A DNA stretch of 64,000 bases, from positions 1 through 64,000 of the forward strand of contig PMUI01000077.1 in NCBI GenBank assembly GCA_003166955.1, given 5' to 3'. Position numbers and translations under genes: made by a program. This stretch comes from Acidobacterium sp. GTDB taxonomy: Bacteria; Acidobacteriota; Terriglobia; Terriglobales; Acidobacteriaceae. Under the pieces are notes generated by a model, which was given only the letters and a program-made list of their open reading frames with translations, searched no databases and had not been told where the DNA came from. Each line of letters opens with the position of its first letter. Position 1 is the stretch's first letter. Shown here one piece after another: positions 26,965 to 36,206 of the stretch.

Positions 26965-29691
26965 ATGGCAATCCCTTGGTTTCGTCCTTTCCTGGCAGTG
27001 GCGGTGTCTCTGGCGTCTGCAGCATTTGCGTGGGCCGATCCGGCTCCCTTTGATTTGGCTGGTCCGAAGCTCGAGGTGAAGGTGACGCGCGCGGGCAAGA
27101 CGCTGCCCATTTCGGAGGTGCCGAACCTCGCGGTGGGCGATCGCGTGTGGATCAAGGCCGATCTTCCGGAGGGCCAGGCGGCGCACTATTTAATGGTCGC
27201 CGCGTTTCTGCGCGGATCGACGAATCCGCCGCCGGAGAACTGGTTCTTTCGCCAGGAGACGTGGAACCGCAAGAGCGAAGACGCGGGGCTGACGGTGACG
27301 GTGCCCGAGGGAGCGCAGCAGGTGGTGGTGTTTCTTGCGCCCGAGACCGGCGGGGATTATCGGACGCTTCTGGGAGCGGTGCGCGGCAAGCCAGGGTCGT
27401 TTGTGCGCGCGTCGCAGGATCTGAATCAGGCGATGCTGGACCGCTCGCGGCTTGACACCTACCTGGCGGCGGTGCGCGAAACGAACGCGAGCGATCCCGC
27501 GAAGCTGAATGACGCAGCGCCGCTGCTGGCGCGCAGCCTGGGCATGAAGATCGACGATAAGTGCCTCGACCGGATGCAGGATCTGCAGGCCGCGTGCCTG
27601 ACTCAGGGGCAGGAGGCGATGATCCTGAACGATGGGCACAGCATGTCCATTGTCGAAGCGTTGACCGCGGGACCGGCGGGCGATCTGGCGATGCAGCTGA
27701 GCTTCACGCCGCAGGCGAGTTACGGCTTCTACAGCCCGTACATCGGCTCGGTGATGGACATCGCGCGCATCCTCGACACCTTCCACACCGCGCAGTATCA
27801 ATACATTCCCGCGCTGGCGACGCAGCAGGGCGAGCACATCGCGCTGATGCTGAACACGGCGCCATCGTTTCACAATCCCAAGTCGGTGCTGGTGACGGCG
27901 CTGCCGGCGGTCGAGGGTGCGCAGCCTCCGCCGCTGCATCCGGTGGATTCGAAGCAGAATTACTGCGCGGAGAAGAATTCGCTGGTGCTGGCGGTGGACG
28001 GGGCGCCGCTGGTCTTTTCGACCGGCTACACGCACGAGATGACCCTGCGGCTGAAGAAGAAGGACGGCAGCACCATTGACGAAGTGGTGAAGCCGGACGC
28101 GGAGAGGGGCGGGCTGGAACTCGAAGCCAAGGACCTGAGCGCGAACGATTTCCCCAACGCAATCGACGCATCGCTGCACGGCTACTGGGGATTTGAGAAG
28201 TATGATGGACCGGCGTTTCGCCTGGAGAACACGCACGCGCAGCACTGGGAGCTGGCGGCGGCCGATCGCGAAGCGCTGATTGTGGGGCGCGAGGACACCA
28301 TCCATCTCTCCACGGACGACGCGAGCTGCGTGGACACGATTCTGGTGAAGGATTCGGCGGGCAAGGAGCTGAAGGCGGACTGGAAGGCGACGAGTCCGGA
28401 TCAACTCGAAGTGAAGCTGCCGCTGAAGGAGGCGAATCCTGGCGCGCTGCAGCTGGAAGTGAAGCAGTACGGCACGGTGACGGCTCAGACGATTCCGCTG
28501 CGCGCATATGCCGAGGCCGGGCATTTGGAGAGCTTCATGCTGCACGCGGGCGATGCGCAGGGCATGCTGAAGGGCAGCTCGCTCGAGGACGTGGCGAACC
28601 TGACGCTGAACGGGGTGACCTTCACGCCTGGCAAAATCACTTCGACGACGGGCAGCGACGAGTTGCCGATGATCGCGAAGGACGCGAAAGCCGCGGCGAA
28701 GCTGAAGCAGGGCGAGAGCGGCAAGGCACAGGTGACGCTGAGCGATGGCCGCACGATGGCGGTGGAGGTGGCCGTGGGCGCGCCGCGTCCTGGCGTAGAG
28801 CTGATCGGCAAGAGCGTGCAGGCGTCGGCATCGAGCGCGGGCAGCAATATTCAGCTGGCCAACCAGGACGAGTTGCCGCAGGATGCGAAGTTGACGTTCA
28901 GCGTGCGCGCGCAGTCGCCGGCGTCGTTCCGGCGCGGCGAACAGATTGAAGTCGCCACCGAAGACGAGGCGTTTTCGACGACGCTGGGTCTGGACAACGG
29001 CGGCATCACGCTGGAGAACACGAAGGTGGCGCTGGCCACGCTCGATCCGGCGAAGGCGTTCGGCGGATCGGCGTTCGGACCGTTGAAGTTTCGCGTCGTC
29101 GATAACGGCACGGCCGGCGACTGGCAGGCGCTGGCGACGCTGGTGCGGTTGCCGGAGCTGCACGATTTGAAATGCCCGGCGGGCGCGGACCAGGAATGCA
29201 GGCTGAGCGGATCGAATCTGTTCCTGGTGGATTCGGTGGCGAGCGATCCCGCGTTTGCGCATCCGGTAGAAGTGCCGGATGGATTCCCCGGTTACGTGCT
29301 GCCGGTGCCGCATCCTGAGGGCGGGCAGTTGTATCTGAAGCTGCGCGACGATCCTTCGGTGGTGAACCAGGTGACGCTGGCCGCGGAGAAGCTGCCGCCT
29401 CCACCGGGCGAGACGGCGCATCATGCGCGCGCAGCGTATCGCGGAGGCGAGCCAGCGCCTGCGCCGGGAGCCGCGGGGCAGGCGGGTGATGCGCAGAATT
29501 CGTCCGCGCCGGGGTCAACGAGTGAGACTCAACCGGCAACGCAGCCGTCCACTCCACAGCAGCCGGCGACCCAGCAGACGCCGCCGCAAAGCGGAACGGG
29601 ACAGCCGCCGCAGGCGCAGGGCGCAACGGCACCCAATTCTCAGCACTCGCAGCCGGCGCAGGGTGGCCCGAGTTCCAGCCAACAGCCGTAG
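26965..29691 (+). CDS. Large exported protein of unknown function
   Basis: Not recognised as a named family. The 908-residue product starts at ATG 26965 with a signal peptide (FLAVAVSLASAAFAWADPAP). The body is rich in beta-type stretches, with Ig-like or quinoprotein-unlike modules: a domain of about 120 residues (LEVKVTRAGKTLPISEVPNL), an alpha-rich stretch around 130-230, and several repeat-like segments such as LQLEVKQYGTVTAQTIPLRA. Residues after about 820 are a Pro/Gln/Gly/Ser-rich tail. Seven or so cysteines suggest a periplasmic or surface location. It precedes the VWFA gene in the same direction (70-nt gap), possibly an operon. Confidence 0.75.
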   Translation: MAIPWFRPFLAVAVSLASAAFAWADPAPFDLAGPKLEVKVTRAGKTLPISEVPNLAVGDRVWIKADLPEGQAAHYLMVAAFLRGSTNPPPENWFFRQETWNRKSEDAGLTVTVPEGAQQVVVFLAPETGGDYRTLLGAVRGKPGSFVRASQDLNQAMLDRSRLDTYLAAVRETNASDPAKLNDAAPLLARSLGMKIDDKCLDRMQDLQAACLTQGQEAMILNDGHSMSIVEALTAGPAGDLAMQLSFTPQASYGFYSPYIGSVMDIARILDTFHTAQYQYIPALATQQGEHIALMLNTAPSFHNPKSVLVTALPAVEGAQPPPLHPVDSKQNYCAEKNSLVLAVDGAPLVFSTGYTHEMTLRLKKKDGSTIDEVVKPDAERGGLELEAKDLSANDFPNAIDASLHGYWGFEKYDGPAFRLENTHAQHWELAAADREALIVGREDTIHLSTDDASCVDTILVKDSAGKELKADWKATSPDQLEVKLPLKEANPGALQLEVKQYGTVTAQTIPLRAYAEAGHLESFMLHAGDAQGMLKGSSLEDVANLTLNGVTFTPGKITSTTGSDELPMIAKDAKAAAKLKQGESGKAQVTLSDGRTMAVEVAVGAPRPGVELIGKSVQASASSAGSNIQLANQDELPQDAKLTFSVRAQSPASFRRGEQIEVATEDEAFSTTLGLDNGGITLENTKVALATLDPAKAFGGSAFGPLKFRVVDNGTAGDWQALATLVRLPELHDLKCPAGADQECRLSGSNLFLVDSVASDPAFAHPVEVPDGFPGYVLPVPHPEGGQLYLKLRDDPSVVNQVTLAAEKLPPPPGETAHHARAAYRGGEPAPAPGAAGQAGDAQNSSAPGSTSETQPATQPSTPQQPATQQTPPQSGTGQPPQAQGATAPNSQHSQPAQGGPSSSQQP

Positions 29692-29761
29692 ACCGGCGAG
29701 CCGGGCGCGACGCCTGTCACGTCTGACATAATGAGTCGCGGCTGCAGTCAAAGGGGGCGGA

Positions 29762-30832
29762 ATGCTAAAGCAGTGGCGTAGTTTGTTTGCGGTTCTGGCG
29801 TGTTGCGGAGCGAGCGCGCTGGCGCAGAAGCCGCTCGATGTTCCTCCGGTGAGCACCGCGCCGCCGGCGTCGACGGCGGGTCCCATCATGCTGGATGTGG
29901 TGGTGACGGACAAGGCGGGGAATCCGATTCGCGGGCTGAAGCAGGAAGACTTCACTCTGCTCGACGACAAGCAGCCGGCGGTGATCCGTTCTTTCGCGGC
30001 GCACGAGATCGAGACGGAGAAGGCCGATTCTCAGGGCCTGTTTCTGGTCATCGACGATGTCAACGCAAATTTCAGCACCGTCGGCGTAGTGCGCACGCAG
30101 ATTGAGAATTTCCTGCACAGCAACGGCGGGCATCTGCCGATGCCGACAGCGATCTTCATGCTGACCGATCGCGGGCTGGACCAGATCACGAAGGTGTCGG
30201 ACGAAGGAAACGAGCTGGCCAGCGTGCTGCACGACAAAGAGGGGCAACTGCACGATATTTCGCGGGCGGCCGGGTTCTATGGCGCCGAGGAGCGTTTGCA
30301 GATTTCGCTCCGTGCGCTGTCCACGCTGGGGACGTATCTGGCAAAAGCGGACGGCAGGAAGCTGGTGGTGTGGATCGGGCCGGGCTGGCCGATCTTCGAC
30401 AATCCCAACGTGATTATTAGTCCGCAGCAACAGCGGGGTTTGTTCGGGGAGATCGTGAGCCTCTCGAGCATGCTGCGCCAGGCAGGCGTGACCATCTATT
30501 CGGTGGATCCGCTGGGCCCGGTGGACGCCGCGAGCACACGCAACTTCCTGTGGGAGAGCTTCACGAAGCCGGTCGCTAAGCCGACCAAAGCTGACCCCGG
30601 CGATCTGGCACTGCAGGTATTCGCGGTGCACAGCGGGGGAACGGTGCATTCGGGCAGCAACGATATCGCAGGCGAGATTGCGAAGTGCGCGGGCGATGCT
30701 GCGGCGTGGTACTCAATCACTTTCCAGGGGCAGAAGCCCGATTCGCCGGATACGTGGCACGATGTCGATGTGAAGGTGGACAAGCCTGGCGTGAAGGTGC
30801 GCACGGACAATGGATATTATGCGCAACCGTGA
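29762..30832 (+). CDS. Secreted VWFA-related Acidobacterial domain protein
   Basis: A 356-residue protein of the TIGR03436 type (VWFA-related, seen mainly in Acidobacteria). Signal peptide WRSLFAVLACCGASALAQ is followed by the entry motif PIMLDVVVTDKAGNPIRGLK and EDFTLLDDKQPAVIRSF. The A-domain core strand is GLFLVIDDVNANFS; the canonical MIDAS DxSxS is replaced here by DDVNA, so metal binding may be lost. The C-terminal AWYSITFQGQKPDSPDTWHD is typical of the family. Two more paralogues lie at 49957 and 51246. Function is unknown. Confidence 0.88.
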   Translation: MLKQWRSLFAVLACCGASALAQKPLDVPPVSTAPPASTAGPIMLDVVVTDKAGNPIRGLKQEDFTLLDDKQPAVIRSFAAHEIETEKADSQGLFLVIDDVNANFSTVGVVRTQIENFLHSNGGHLPMPTAIFMLTDRGLDQITKVSDEGNELASVLHDKEGQLHDISRAAGFYGAEERLQISLRALSTLGTYLAKADGRKLVVWIGPGWPIFDNPNVIISPQQQRGLFGEIVSLSSMLRQAGVTIYSVDPLGPVDAASTRNFLWESFTKPVAKPTKADPGDLALQVFAVHSGGTVHSGSNDIAGEIAKCAGDAAAWYSITFQGQKPDSPDTWHDVDVKVDKPGVKVRTDNGYYAQP

Positions 30833-30853
30833 TCGGGCCTGCACACTGAACGC

Positions 30854-31696
30854 ATGATTGAAGGGCGCCGCAGCGGGACCGCGGAGCGGGTGGCAATGCG
30901 GCGCGCGGCGCATCAGCTCTACGATCGGCCACCGATCTTCGAGGATTCGCTGGCGCTGAAGATCCTGAGCGACGAGGCAGCGGCGCGGGTTCGCGGCGAT
31001 GCGGAGGAGGAAAACCGCAATCCCTGGGGGCGGGGGCTGCGGATATTCCTGGCGGTGCGGAGCCGCTTCGCGGAAGATGAGCTGGCGCTCGCGGTGAAGC
31101 AGGGGGTTGGGCAGTACGTCGTGCTGGGCGCGGGGCTCGACACCTTCGCGTATCGCAATCCGTTTCCGGGGCTGCAGGTGTTTGAAGTGGATTATCCGGA
31201 CACACAGGCGTGGAAGCGCCAGCGGCTGCATCATGCCGGCATTGCGATTCCGGAGTCGATGCGCTTTGCTCCGGTCGATTTCGAGCACGACACGCTGGAG
31301 CACGGCCTGGAAGCTGCGGGATTCCGGCGCGAGGAATCAGCGTTCTTTTCCTGGCTGGGGGTGGTGCCGTATCTCACGCGCAATGCGGCGTTCGCAACGC
31401 TGCGCTTTATTGCCGGGCTTCCGAGGGAGAGCGGCGTGGTCTTCGATTACGTGATTCCGCGCGAGCTGATGGGTGAGACGGAGCGGCGGGCCTTCGATTT
31501 TCTGGCAGAACGCGTGGCGCGGGCGGGCGAACCGTTCCGGTTATTTTTCGAGCCGGAGAAGCTGGCGGCCGGTCTGCGAGAGCTCGGATTCAATGAGGTC
31601 GAGGATCAAAGCGCCGCGGAGATTCGAGCACGCTGGCTTGGCGAGGATGGGCATCTGACGGGGAGATCGGGGCGGTTGTTGTGCGCGCGTGTCTAG
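30854..31696 (+). CDS. Class I SAM-dependent methyltransferase (PPM1/LCMT, TIGR00027 type)
   Basis: A 280-residue O-methyltransferase. Family signs are the N-terminal region GTAERVAMRRAAHQLYDRPP, VRSRFAEDELALAV, the SAM motif YVVLGAGLDTFAYRN, FEVDYPDTQAWKRQRL and the SFFSWLGVVPYLT block. Such enzymes methylate polyketide or carboxylate groups in actinobacteria; the substrate here is unknown. Starts 21 nt after the VWFA gene. Confidence 0.9.
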   Translation: MIEGRRSGTAERVAMRRAAHQLYDRPPIFEDSLALKILSDEAAARVRGDAEEENRNPWGRGLRIFLAVRSRFAEDELALAVKQGVGQYVVLGAGLDTFAYRNPFPGLQVFEVDYPDTQAWKRQRLHHAGIAIPESMRFAPVDFEHDTLEHGLEAAGFRREESAFFSWLGVVPYLTRNAAFATLRFIAGLPRESGVVFDYVIPRELMGETERRAFDFLAERVARAGEPFRLFFEPEKLAAGLRELGFNEVEDQSAAEIRARWLGEDGHLTGRSGRLLCARV

Positions 31697-31779
31697 AACC
31701 TCGATGTGTCAGTGACGACGGTGACGGGTGGACTTCCGCCGCAACCGGAGATTCCCAATAAAGTGAGGCGCGCAACCGC

Positions 31780-32712
31780 CTACATATTGGTGTGGCCCGC
31801 GCGCATCTCCTCGTTGAAGGTGGGACGCGTGACGGCGAGCGCTGCGTGGAGCTTCGCGTGATACTCCTCGGCGCGCTCGAGCAGCGCAGGTGTGGCGGAG
31901 GCGTATTCGCTTTCCAGCGTGACGAGGCCCTGGCGGGCGAGATCCGCGGCCATGTGCGCGAGTTCAGCGGCGGTGGTGTTGAGATACTGCGCGTCGCGCG
32001 GGTCGGCGATCCACACCGGCTGATTGCTGCCGAGGACGCCGGAGAGCCAGTAGGTCTTGAGCGCGAGGAAGTCCATACGGCTTTGGTCGTCGGTATCGGT
32101 GAAGAAGAATTTTTTCTGCCAGCGGCTGTAGTAGCGCGTGGTGACGGGGACGGGCTGGCGGTTGCCGCTCTTGAGCAGCTCGAGCTGGCCGCGGTCGAGT
32201 GTCTTGCGCACCGCGTTGTAGATGAAGGTCTCGGCGTACGGCTGCTCGGGTGCAGGGACGATCTCGGCGAAGGTGACGGTCATGCTCGCCGAGACCAAAG
32301 TGTGCAGCGGCGACTGTGTGCCGTCTTCCAGATGCAGCGTGCCGTGGACGATGAAGGTATCCGCGCCGGAGGTGGAGCGATGGAACGGCCACCCGAAGTG
32401 GCTGAAGCTGACCGGCAGGCCCGCGAGGGTGACGGACGCGTCGGGCCGAGGGTTGCGCAGGCGGTTGGCGGACTCGCGCAGGTGAGTGGTCATCTCCGGC
32501 AGCAGCTCGGGTTTGTTGAAATCGAAAGCCTCGCTCAGTTCCAGCAGCAGCGTGCGCTCCGCGGGCGCATCGGCGGCAGTGGCCAGTCGAAAGCGAGTCG
32601 TGGGATGCCCGTTGAAGTCGGAGCCCGTATCGATAGAGAGGACGGCGAGTCCCGCCTGCTGAGCGGCGGTCTGGAGATTGGCAACGAGGGTGGAGTCCAG
32701 ATGTGCGGTCAT
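31780..32712 (-). CDS. Conserved-looking protein of unknown function
   Basis: A 310-residue protein without signal peptide or transmembrane segment. It has an N-terminal alpha/beta part (TLVANLQTAAQQAGLAVLSI), a middle beta-rich part (ASVTLAGLPVSFSHFGWPFH, DTFIVHGTLHLEDG), and a C-terminal helical part. Nothing in it is recognised. The start at 32712 is the first in-frame ATG. It converges with the methyltransferase gene (83 bp between stops). Confidence 0.7.
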   Translation of the reverse strand: MTAHLDSTLVANLQTAAQQAGLAVLSIDTGSDFNGHPTTRFRLATAADAPAERTLLLELSEAFDFNKPELLPEMTTHLRESANRLRNPRPDASVTLAGLPVSFSHFGWPFHRSTSGADTFIVHGTLHLEDGTQSPLHTLVSASMTVTFAEIVPAPEQPYAETFIYNAVRKTLDRGQLELLKSGNRQPVPVTTRYYSRWQKKFFFTDTDDQSRMDFLALKTYWLSGVLGSNQPVWIADPRDAQYLNTTAAELAHMAADLARQGLVTLESEYASATPALLERAEEYHAKLHAALAVTRPTFNEEMRAGHTNM

Positions 32713-32967
32713 TGTCTGGGGAATTCATCTGCAATTGTAACGGCTGAGGCGCGGGAGATGAAACCGCGGTCCCCGGTGACGCTGTGGACACGGGTTATGC
32801 AATATGCCCCCAGAGTGGGAGCGACCGGTGCAGGCAGGCTAAGTACCATCCTGGAATCGTTGGGTACCAGCGTGTAGGGTCCGCCGGATCACCGCAACTT
32901 TTTGGGCCACTGGCCGTCTAGTGTGAGATACGGCAGTTTTGTAGACCAGGGAGGCAGGGTTTTCTCT

Positions 32968-33222
32968 GTGCATAGAGTTCGACGCACCGCCCTCGCGGCA
33001 CTCGCAACGGTCGAATTGGTGGTACTGCTCGCGGCATTAGCCAAACCGGCATATGGCTATGTGGATCCGGGTTCGGGTCTGCTGGCGGTTCAGCTGGGTG
33101 GATCGATGCTGGCCGGAGGGCTGTTCGTCCTGCGCTCCAAAATCCGACGTTTCTTCCGCACCACCCCGACCGACGAGAAAATCGAAACCGAAACGAGCGC
33201 ACGCCCAGAAACGAGCGAGTAA
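32968..33222 (+). CDS. Small membrane protein with YVDPGSG motif
   Basis: An 84-residue protein from GTG 32968, the likely start because a hydrophobic segment (RTALAALATVELVVLLAALA) follows at once. The family mark is AYGYVDPGSGLLAVQL, then a second hydrophobic segment (GGSMLAGGLFVLRSKIRRFF), with a charged tail. Proteins with a Y-(V/I)-DPGSG motif of this size often precede a methyltransferase and a sulfatase-like protein, as here. The TAA overlaps the next ATG by one base (TAATG). Confidence 0.7.
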   Translation: MHRVRRTALAALATVELVVLLAALAKPAYGYVDPGSGLLAVQLGGSMLAGGLFVLRSKIRRFFRTTPTDEKIETETSARPETSE

Positions 33223-34610
33223 TGGCGTTGGCCGAGCTTACGCTCGAGACCTTTCGCGATCCCGCCGGCTCGGTGCGCATCGAGGGGAATCGTGTCGTGC
33301 GCGAGGTTCGTCGCGACCACGCTGACGCCGCGCTGGAGTTCCTGCGGTCACTCAGGGCGCAGGAGTGGGTTGCGGAGCGACGCCTGATCGAGACCCGCTT
33401 CGTCACAGAAACCGATGATGCGGTAACGCTCGAACATCCTCGGGTCTTTTTTCCTTCCTATCCATGGGAGTGGACGCCGAGCGCGTGGATTGCGGCAGCG
33501 GACCTCACCCTGGATCTGTGCGGGGAATTGTTGGGGCAGGGCCTGACGCTGAAAGACGCGACGCCGCTGAATGTGCTGTTCCGCGGAGCATGCCCGGTGT
33601 TCGTGGACGTGCTTTCGATTGAGGGGCGCGATCCGGCGAGCCCGCTGTGGCTGGCCTACGGGCAATTCGTACGGGCATTTTTACTGCCGATGGCGGCCTA
33701 TGCGTGGCTGGGCTGGCCGCTGGCCGCGTCGATACAGAAGCGCGACGGATACGAGCCGGCCGATCTGGCCCCGCACCTGAATCTCTGGCAGCGATGGCGC
33801 GAGCCTTTCCGCTCGCTGGTGACGGTGCCGCTGATGCTGGAGACGAGCGGCGGCAAGAGCGCGCAAAACACAAAAGTGCAGCAGAACCCCGATGTCGCGT
33901 TGGCGGTGCTGCGACGCAATCTGGGCGGACTGCGGCGGCATCTGCGGCACATCGAGCGCCAGGTGCAGTCGCAGCGGGCGACGTCGCGGTGGAGCGCCTA
34001 CGCCACCTCGGCAGATCACTACAGTGGCGAAGATCAGGAGCTGAAGCGGCGGTTTGTGCGCGACGCGCTGACGGCCGCGCAGCCGCGCCATGTGCTGGAC
34101 CTGGGCGCGAACAGCGGTGTGTATTCGCGCATCGCGGCCGGCTGCGGCGCGAGCGTCGTGGCCTGGGATACGGATTTGCAGGCCACGGAGCAGAACTGGC
34201 GCGAGGCGCAGGAACAAAAGCTGGAGATCACGCCGCTGCTCGCCAATCCGGCGCGGCCCACTCCGGCTGCTGGATGGCGCAATGCGGAGAGCCTGGCGCT
34301 GCTGGACCGCGCGCGGGGACGCTTCGACTGCGTGCTGATGCTCGGACTGATCCATCATCTGCTGCTGTCCGAGCAGATTCCTCTGTCCGAAATTGCGGCG
34401 CAGTTGCGCGAGCTGACGAACAGCTGGGCGATTGTGGAGTGGGTGCCGGCGACGGATCCGCGCTTTGTGGATCTGCTGCGCGGACGCGACGCGCTGTACG
34501 GGCATCTGGATGAAGCGGCCTTCACGCGCGCCGCGGAAGTTCATTTCACGGTGGTGCTACGCGAAGCGCTGCCCAATGGCCGTATTCTGTTTCTGCTGCA
34601 GGCGAGATAG
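33222..34610 (+). CDS. SAM-dependent methyltransferase with kinase-like N-terminal segment
   Basis: A 462-residue, probably two-part protein. The C-terminal half is a class I methyltransferase (motif I VLDLGANSGVYS at about 291-302; the acidic VVAWDTDLQATEQNW; FDCVLMLGLIHHLL). The N-terminal part holds TLKDATPLNVLF (about 109-120) followed by VFVDVLS (about 126-132), laid out like the catalytic loop (D-x(4)-N) and DFG-like Asp of aminoglycoside-type kinases, though the usual His is absent. It resembles the NoeA group of nodulation-related methyltransferases, from memory. Middle gene of a three-gene cluster. Confidence 0.75.
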   Translation: MALAELTLETFRDPAGSVRIEGNRVVREVRRDHADAALEFLRSLRAQEWVAERRLIETRFVTETDDAVTLEHPRVFFPSYPWEWTPSAWIAAADLTLDLCGELLGQGLTLKDATPLNVLFRGACPVFVDVLSIEGRDPASPLWLAYGQFVRAFLLPMAAYAWLGWPLAASIQKRDGYEPADLAPHLNLWQRWREPFRSLVTVPLMLETSGGKSAQNTKVQQNPDVALAVLRRNLGGLRRHLRHIERQVQSQRATSRWSAYATSADHYSGEDQELKRRFVRDALTAAQPRHVLDLGANSGVYSRIAAGCGASVVAWDTDLQATEQNWREAQEQKLEITPLLANPARPTPAAGWRNAESLALLDRARGRFDCVLMLGLIHHLLLSEQIPLSEIAAQLRELTNSWAIVEWVPATDPRFVDLLRGRDALYGHLDEAAFTRAAEVHFTVVLREALPNGRILFLLQAR

Positions 34611-34622
34611 ACGGCGAGGCGG

Positions 34623-36206
34623 GTGCGCGCGGAATCGACAACGGCAGGCCGGAGTTCTTGGGCGCGCATCTCGATAGAAGGCGCGGGCGCGGCGCTGCTG
34701 CTGACGCCAGGCCTGATCTGGAACCAGCTCTCCGGGACCCATCTGGATTTGTATCACCGTCTGTTACCGATTACATCGGTGGTTCGGGCGCTGTCTCTCG
34801 ATGTGATTGTTCTGTGGGTCGCCGCGGCGCTGGTGTTGCGGGCGCTGGAGTGGGCTGCGGGACGCGGCGGCACGAGACCGGCGGCGCGTCGCGATTTGCG
34901 GATTCTGGTCTGGTCGCTGTGGTTTGGATTGCTGGCGGCGCGGGCCATTGCGGGGTTGATCCTCGCGCAGGTGCTCTCGTGGCAGCAGCTTTCCTCAGGG
35001 CGCGCCTTTGCTGTGATGGCGGGGGTACTGCTCGCGATCTTGCTGATTGCGCCGCTGGCGTATGAGTTCGCGATTCGCGGGCTGCGCTTCTTGATCCTGC
35101 TGTTCGGGTTCAGCATTCTGTGGGCGCTGCCCGCGCTGGTGATTGCCGGATTTGCTCATCAGCCCCACGATCAGGTTGCGTTTCAGAAGCCCATAGCGCC
35201 GCCGGCCCATCCGCACCGGCGCATCGTCTGGCTGCTGTTCGACGAGCTGTCGTACGACCAGGCGTTCGATCATCGCTGGCCTGGGCTGGCGTTGCCGAAT
35301 CTCGATCGGCTGCGCGCGCAGAGCGTGACGTTTTCCGACATGCAGCCGGACGGCTACTTCACCGAGCGCATCATTCCCTCGCTGCTCATGGGCAAGCCCA
35401 TCGTCGACGCGCGCAGCACCGAGGCGGGTGCGCTTCTCTACAAGACGGCTGACGGCGGGCCATGGACCGCGTTCGACGGGAACGCGACGCTCTTCGCGGA
35501 CGCGCGGCGCGATGGATGGACGACGGGGATTTCCGGCGATTACAACCCCTACTGCCGGATGCTCGAGAACCAGCTCGACTCGTGCTCAATGCGGCTGATC
35601 GTATTTGGAGAGCATTTGTCACAGGATAAATCGACGTGGGGAAATTTCAACGCGCCGATGCAGGCGGGCTGGGCGCGCGCGATGCGTGAGCCCTTCGAGC
35701 CGGCCCCCAGTGAAGCGGAGATTTTCGCGGGCATGATGACATCGGTGCGGGACCTGGTGACGGATGACCGCATCGACTTCGCCTTCGCGCATCTGTACCT
35801 GCCGCATCCGCCGGGCTTCTACGACCGGAGGACGGGAAAAGTAGTGATTGGCGGCAGCTACATCGACAATCTCGCGCTGGCCGACCGCTCGCTGGGCGAT
35901 CTGCTGCAGGCGCTCGCGCAGACACCCTCGGCGAGCGAGACGACGCTGATCATCTCTTCCGACCACGGCTGGCGCGTAGGCATCTGGCGCAACGGTTTTG
36001 GGTGGACGCGCGAAGATGAGCTGGCGTCAGGGTCCGGGCACTTCGACCCGCGGCCGGTGTTGATGGTGCGCTTCCCTGGAGAAACCGCTCCGGCGGAGAT
36101 CGCGCGGCCGGTGCCGCTGCTGGCCATGCACGAGATGATCGAGCGCCTGATGGCCGGCCAGATCGGCGATGCGCAGCAACTGCAGGTGTGGGCCGCGCAG
36201 CAGTAG
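34623..36206 (+). CDS. Membrane-anchored sulfatase / phosphotransferase-like protein
   Basis: A 527-residue protein from GTG 34623, 12 nt after the methyltransferase. About four to five membrane helices occupy residues 20-180. The large C-terminal domain has alkaline-phosphatase-superfamily signs: RRIVWLLFDELSYDQAFD with the metal-binding Asp, LPNLDRLRAQSVTF, and ISSDHGWRVG with the Asp-His metal pair. No sulfatase C/S-x-P-S-R motif is seen, so it is not a classical sulfatase; a phosphoethanolamine/phosphoglycerol-transferase role is possible. Its 3' end abuts the convergent gene at 36207. Confidence 0.82.
   Translation: MRAESTTAGRSSWARISIEGAGAALLLTPGLIWNQLSGTHLDLYHRLLPITSVVRALSLDVIVLWVAAALVLRALEWAAGRGGTRPAARRDLRILVWSLWFGLLAARAIAGLILAQVLSWQQLSSGRAFAVMAGVLLAILLIAPLAYEFAIRGLRFLILLFGFSILWALPALVIAGFAHQPHDQVAFQKPIAPPAHPHRRIVWLLFDELSYDQAFDHRWPGLALPNLDRLRAQSVTFSDMQPDGYFTERIIPSLLMGKPIVDARSTEAGALLYKTADGGPWTAFDGNATLFADARRDGWTTGISGDYNPYCRMLENQLDSCSMRLIVFGEHLSQDKSTWGNFNAPMQAGWARAMREPFEPAPSEAEIFAGMMTSVRDLVTDDRIDFAFAHLYLPHPPGFYDRRTGKVVIGGSYIDNLALADRSLGDLLQALAQTPSASETTLIISSDHGWRVGIWRNGFGWTREDELASGSGHFDPRPVLMVRFPGETAPAEIARPVPLLAMHEMIERLMAGQIGDAQQLQVWAAQQ

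Noticed and set aside
27190-29424. A 744-codon open frame on the minus strand, opposite the large exported protein
   Set aside because: Translation is extremely rich in Arg/His/Gln with no hydrophobic core or motif, as expected from the antisense of a GC-rich gene. The plus-strand frame has a signal peptide and sensible composition.
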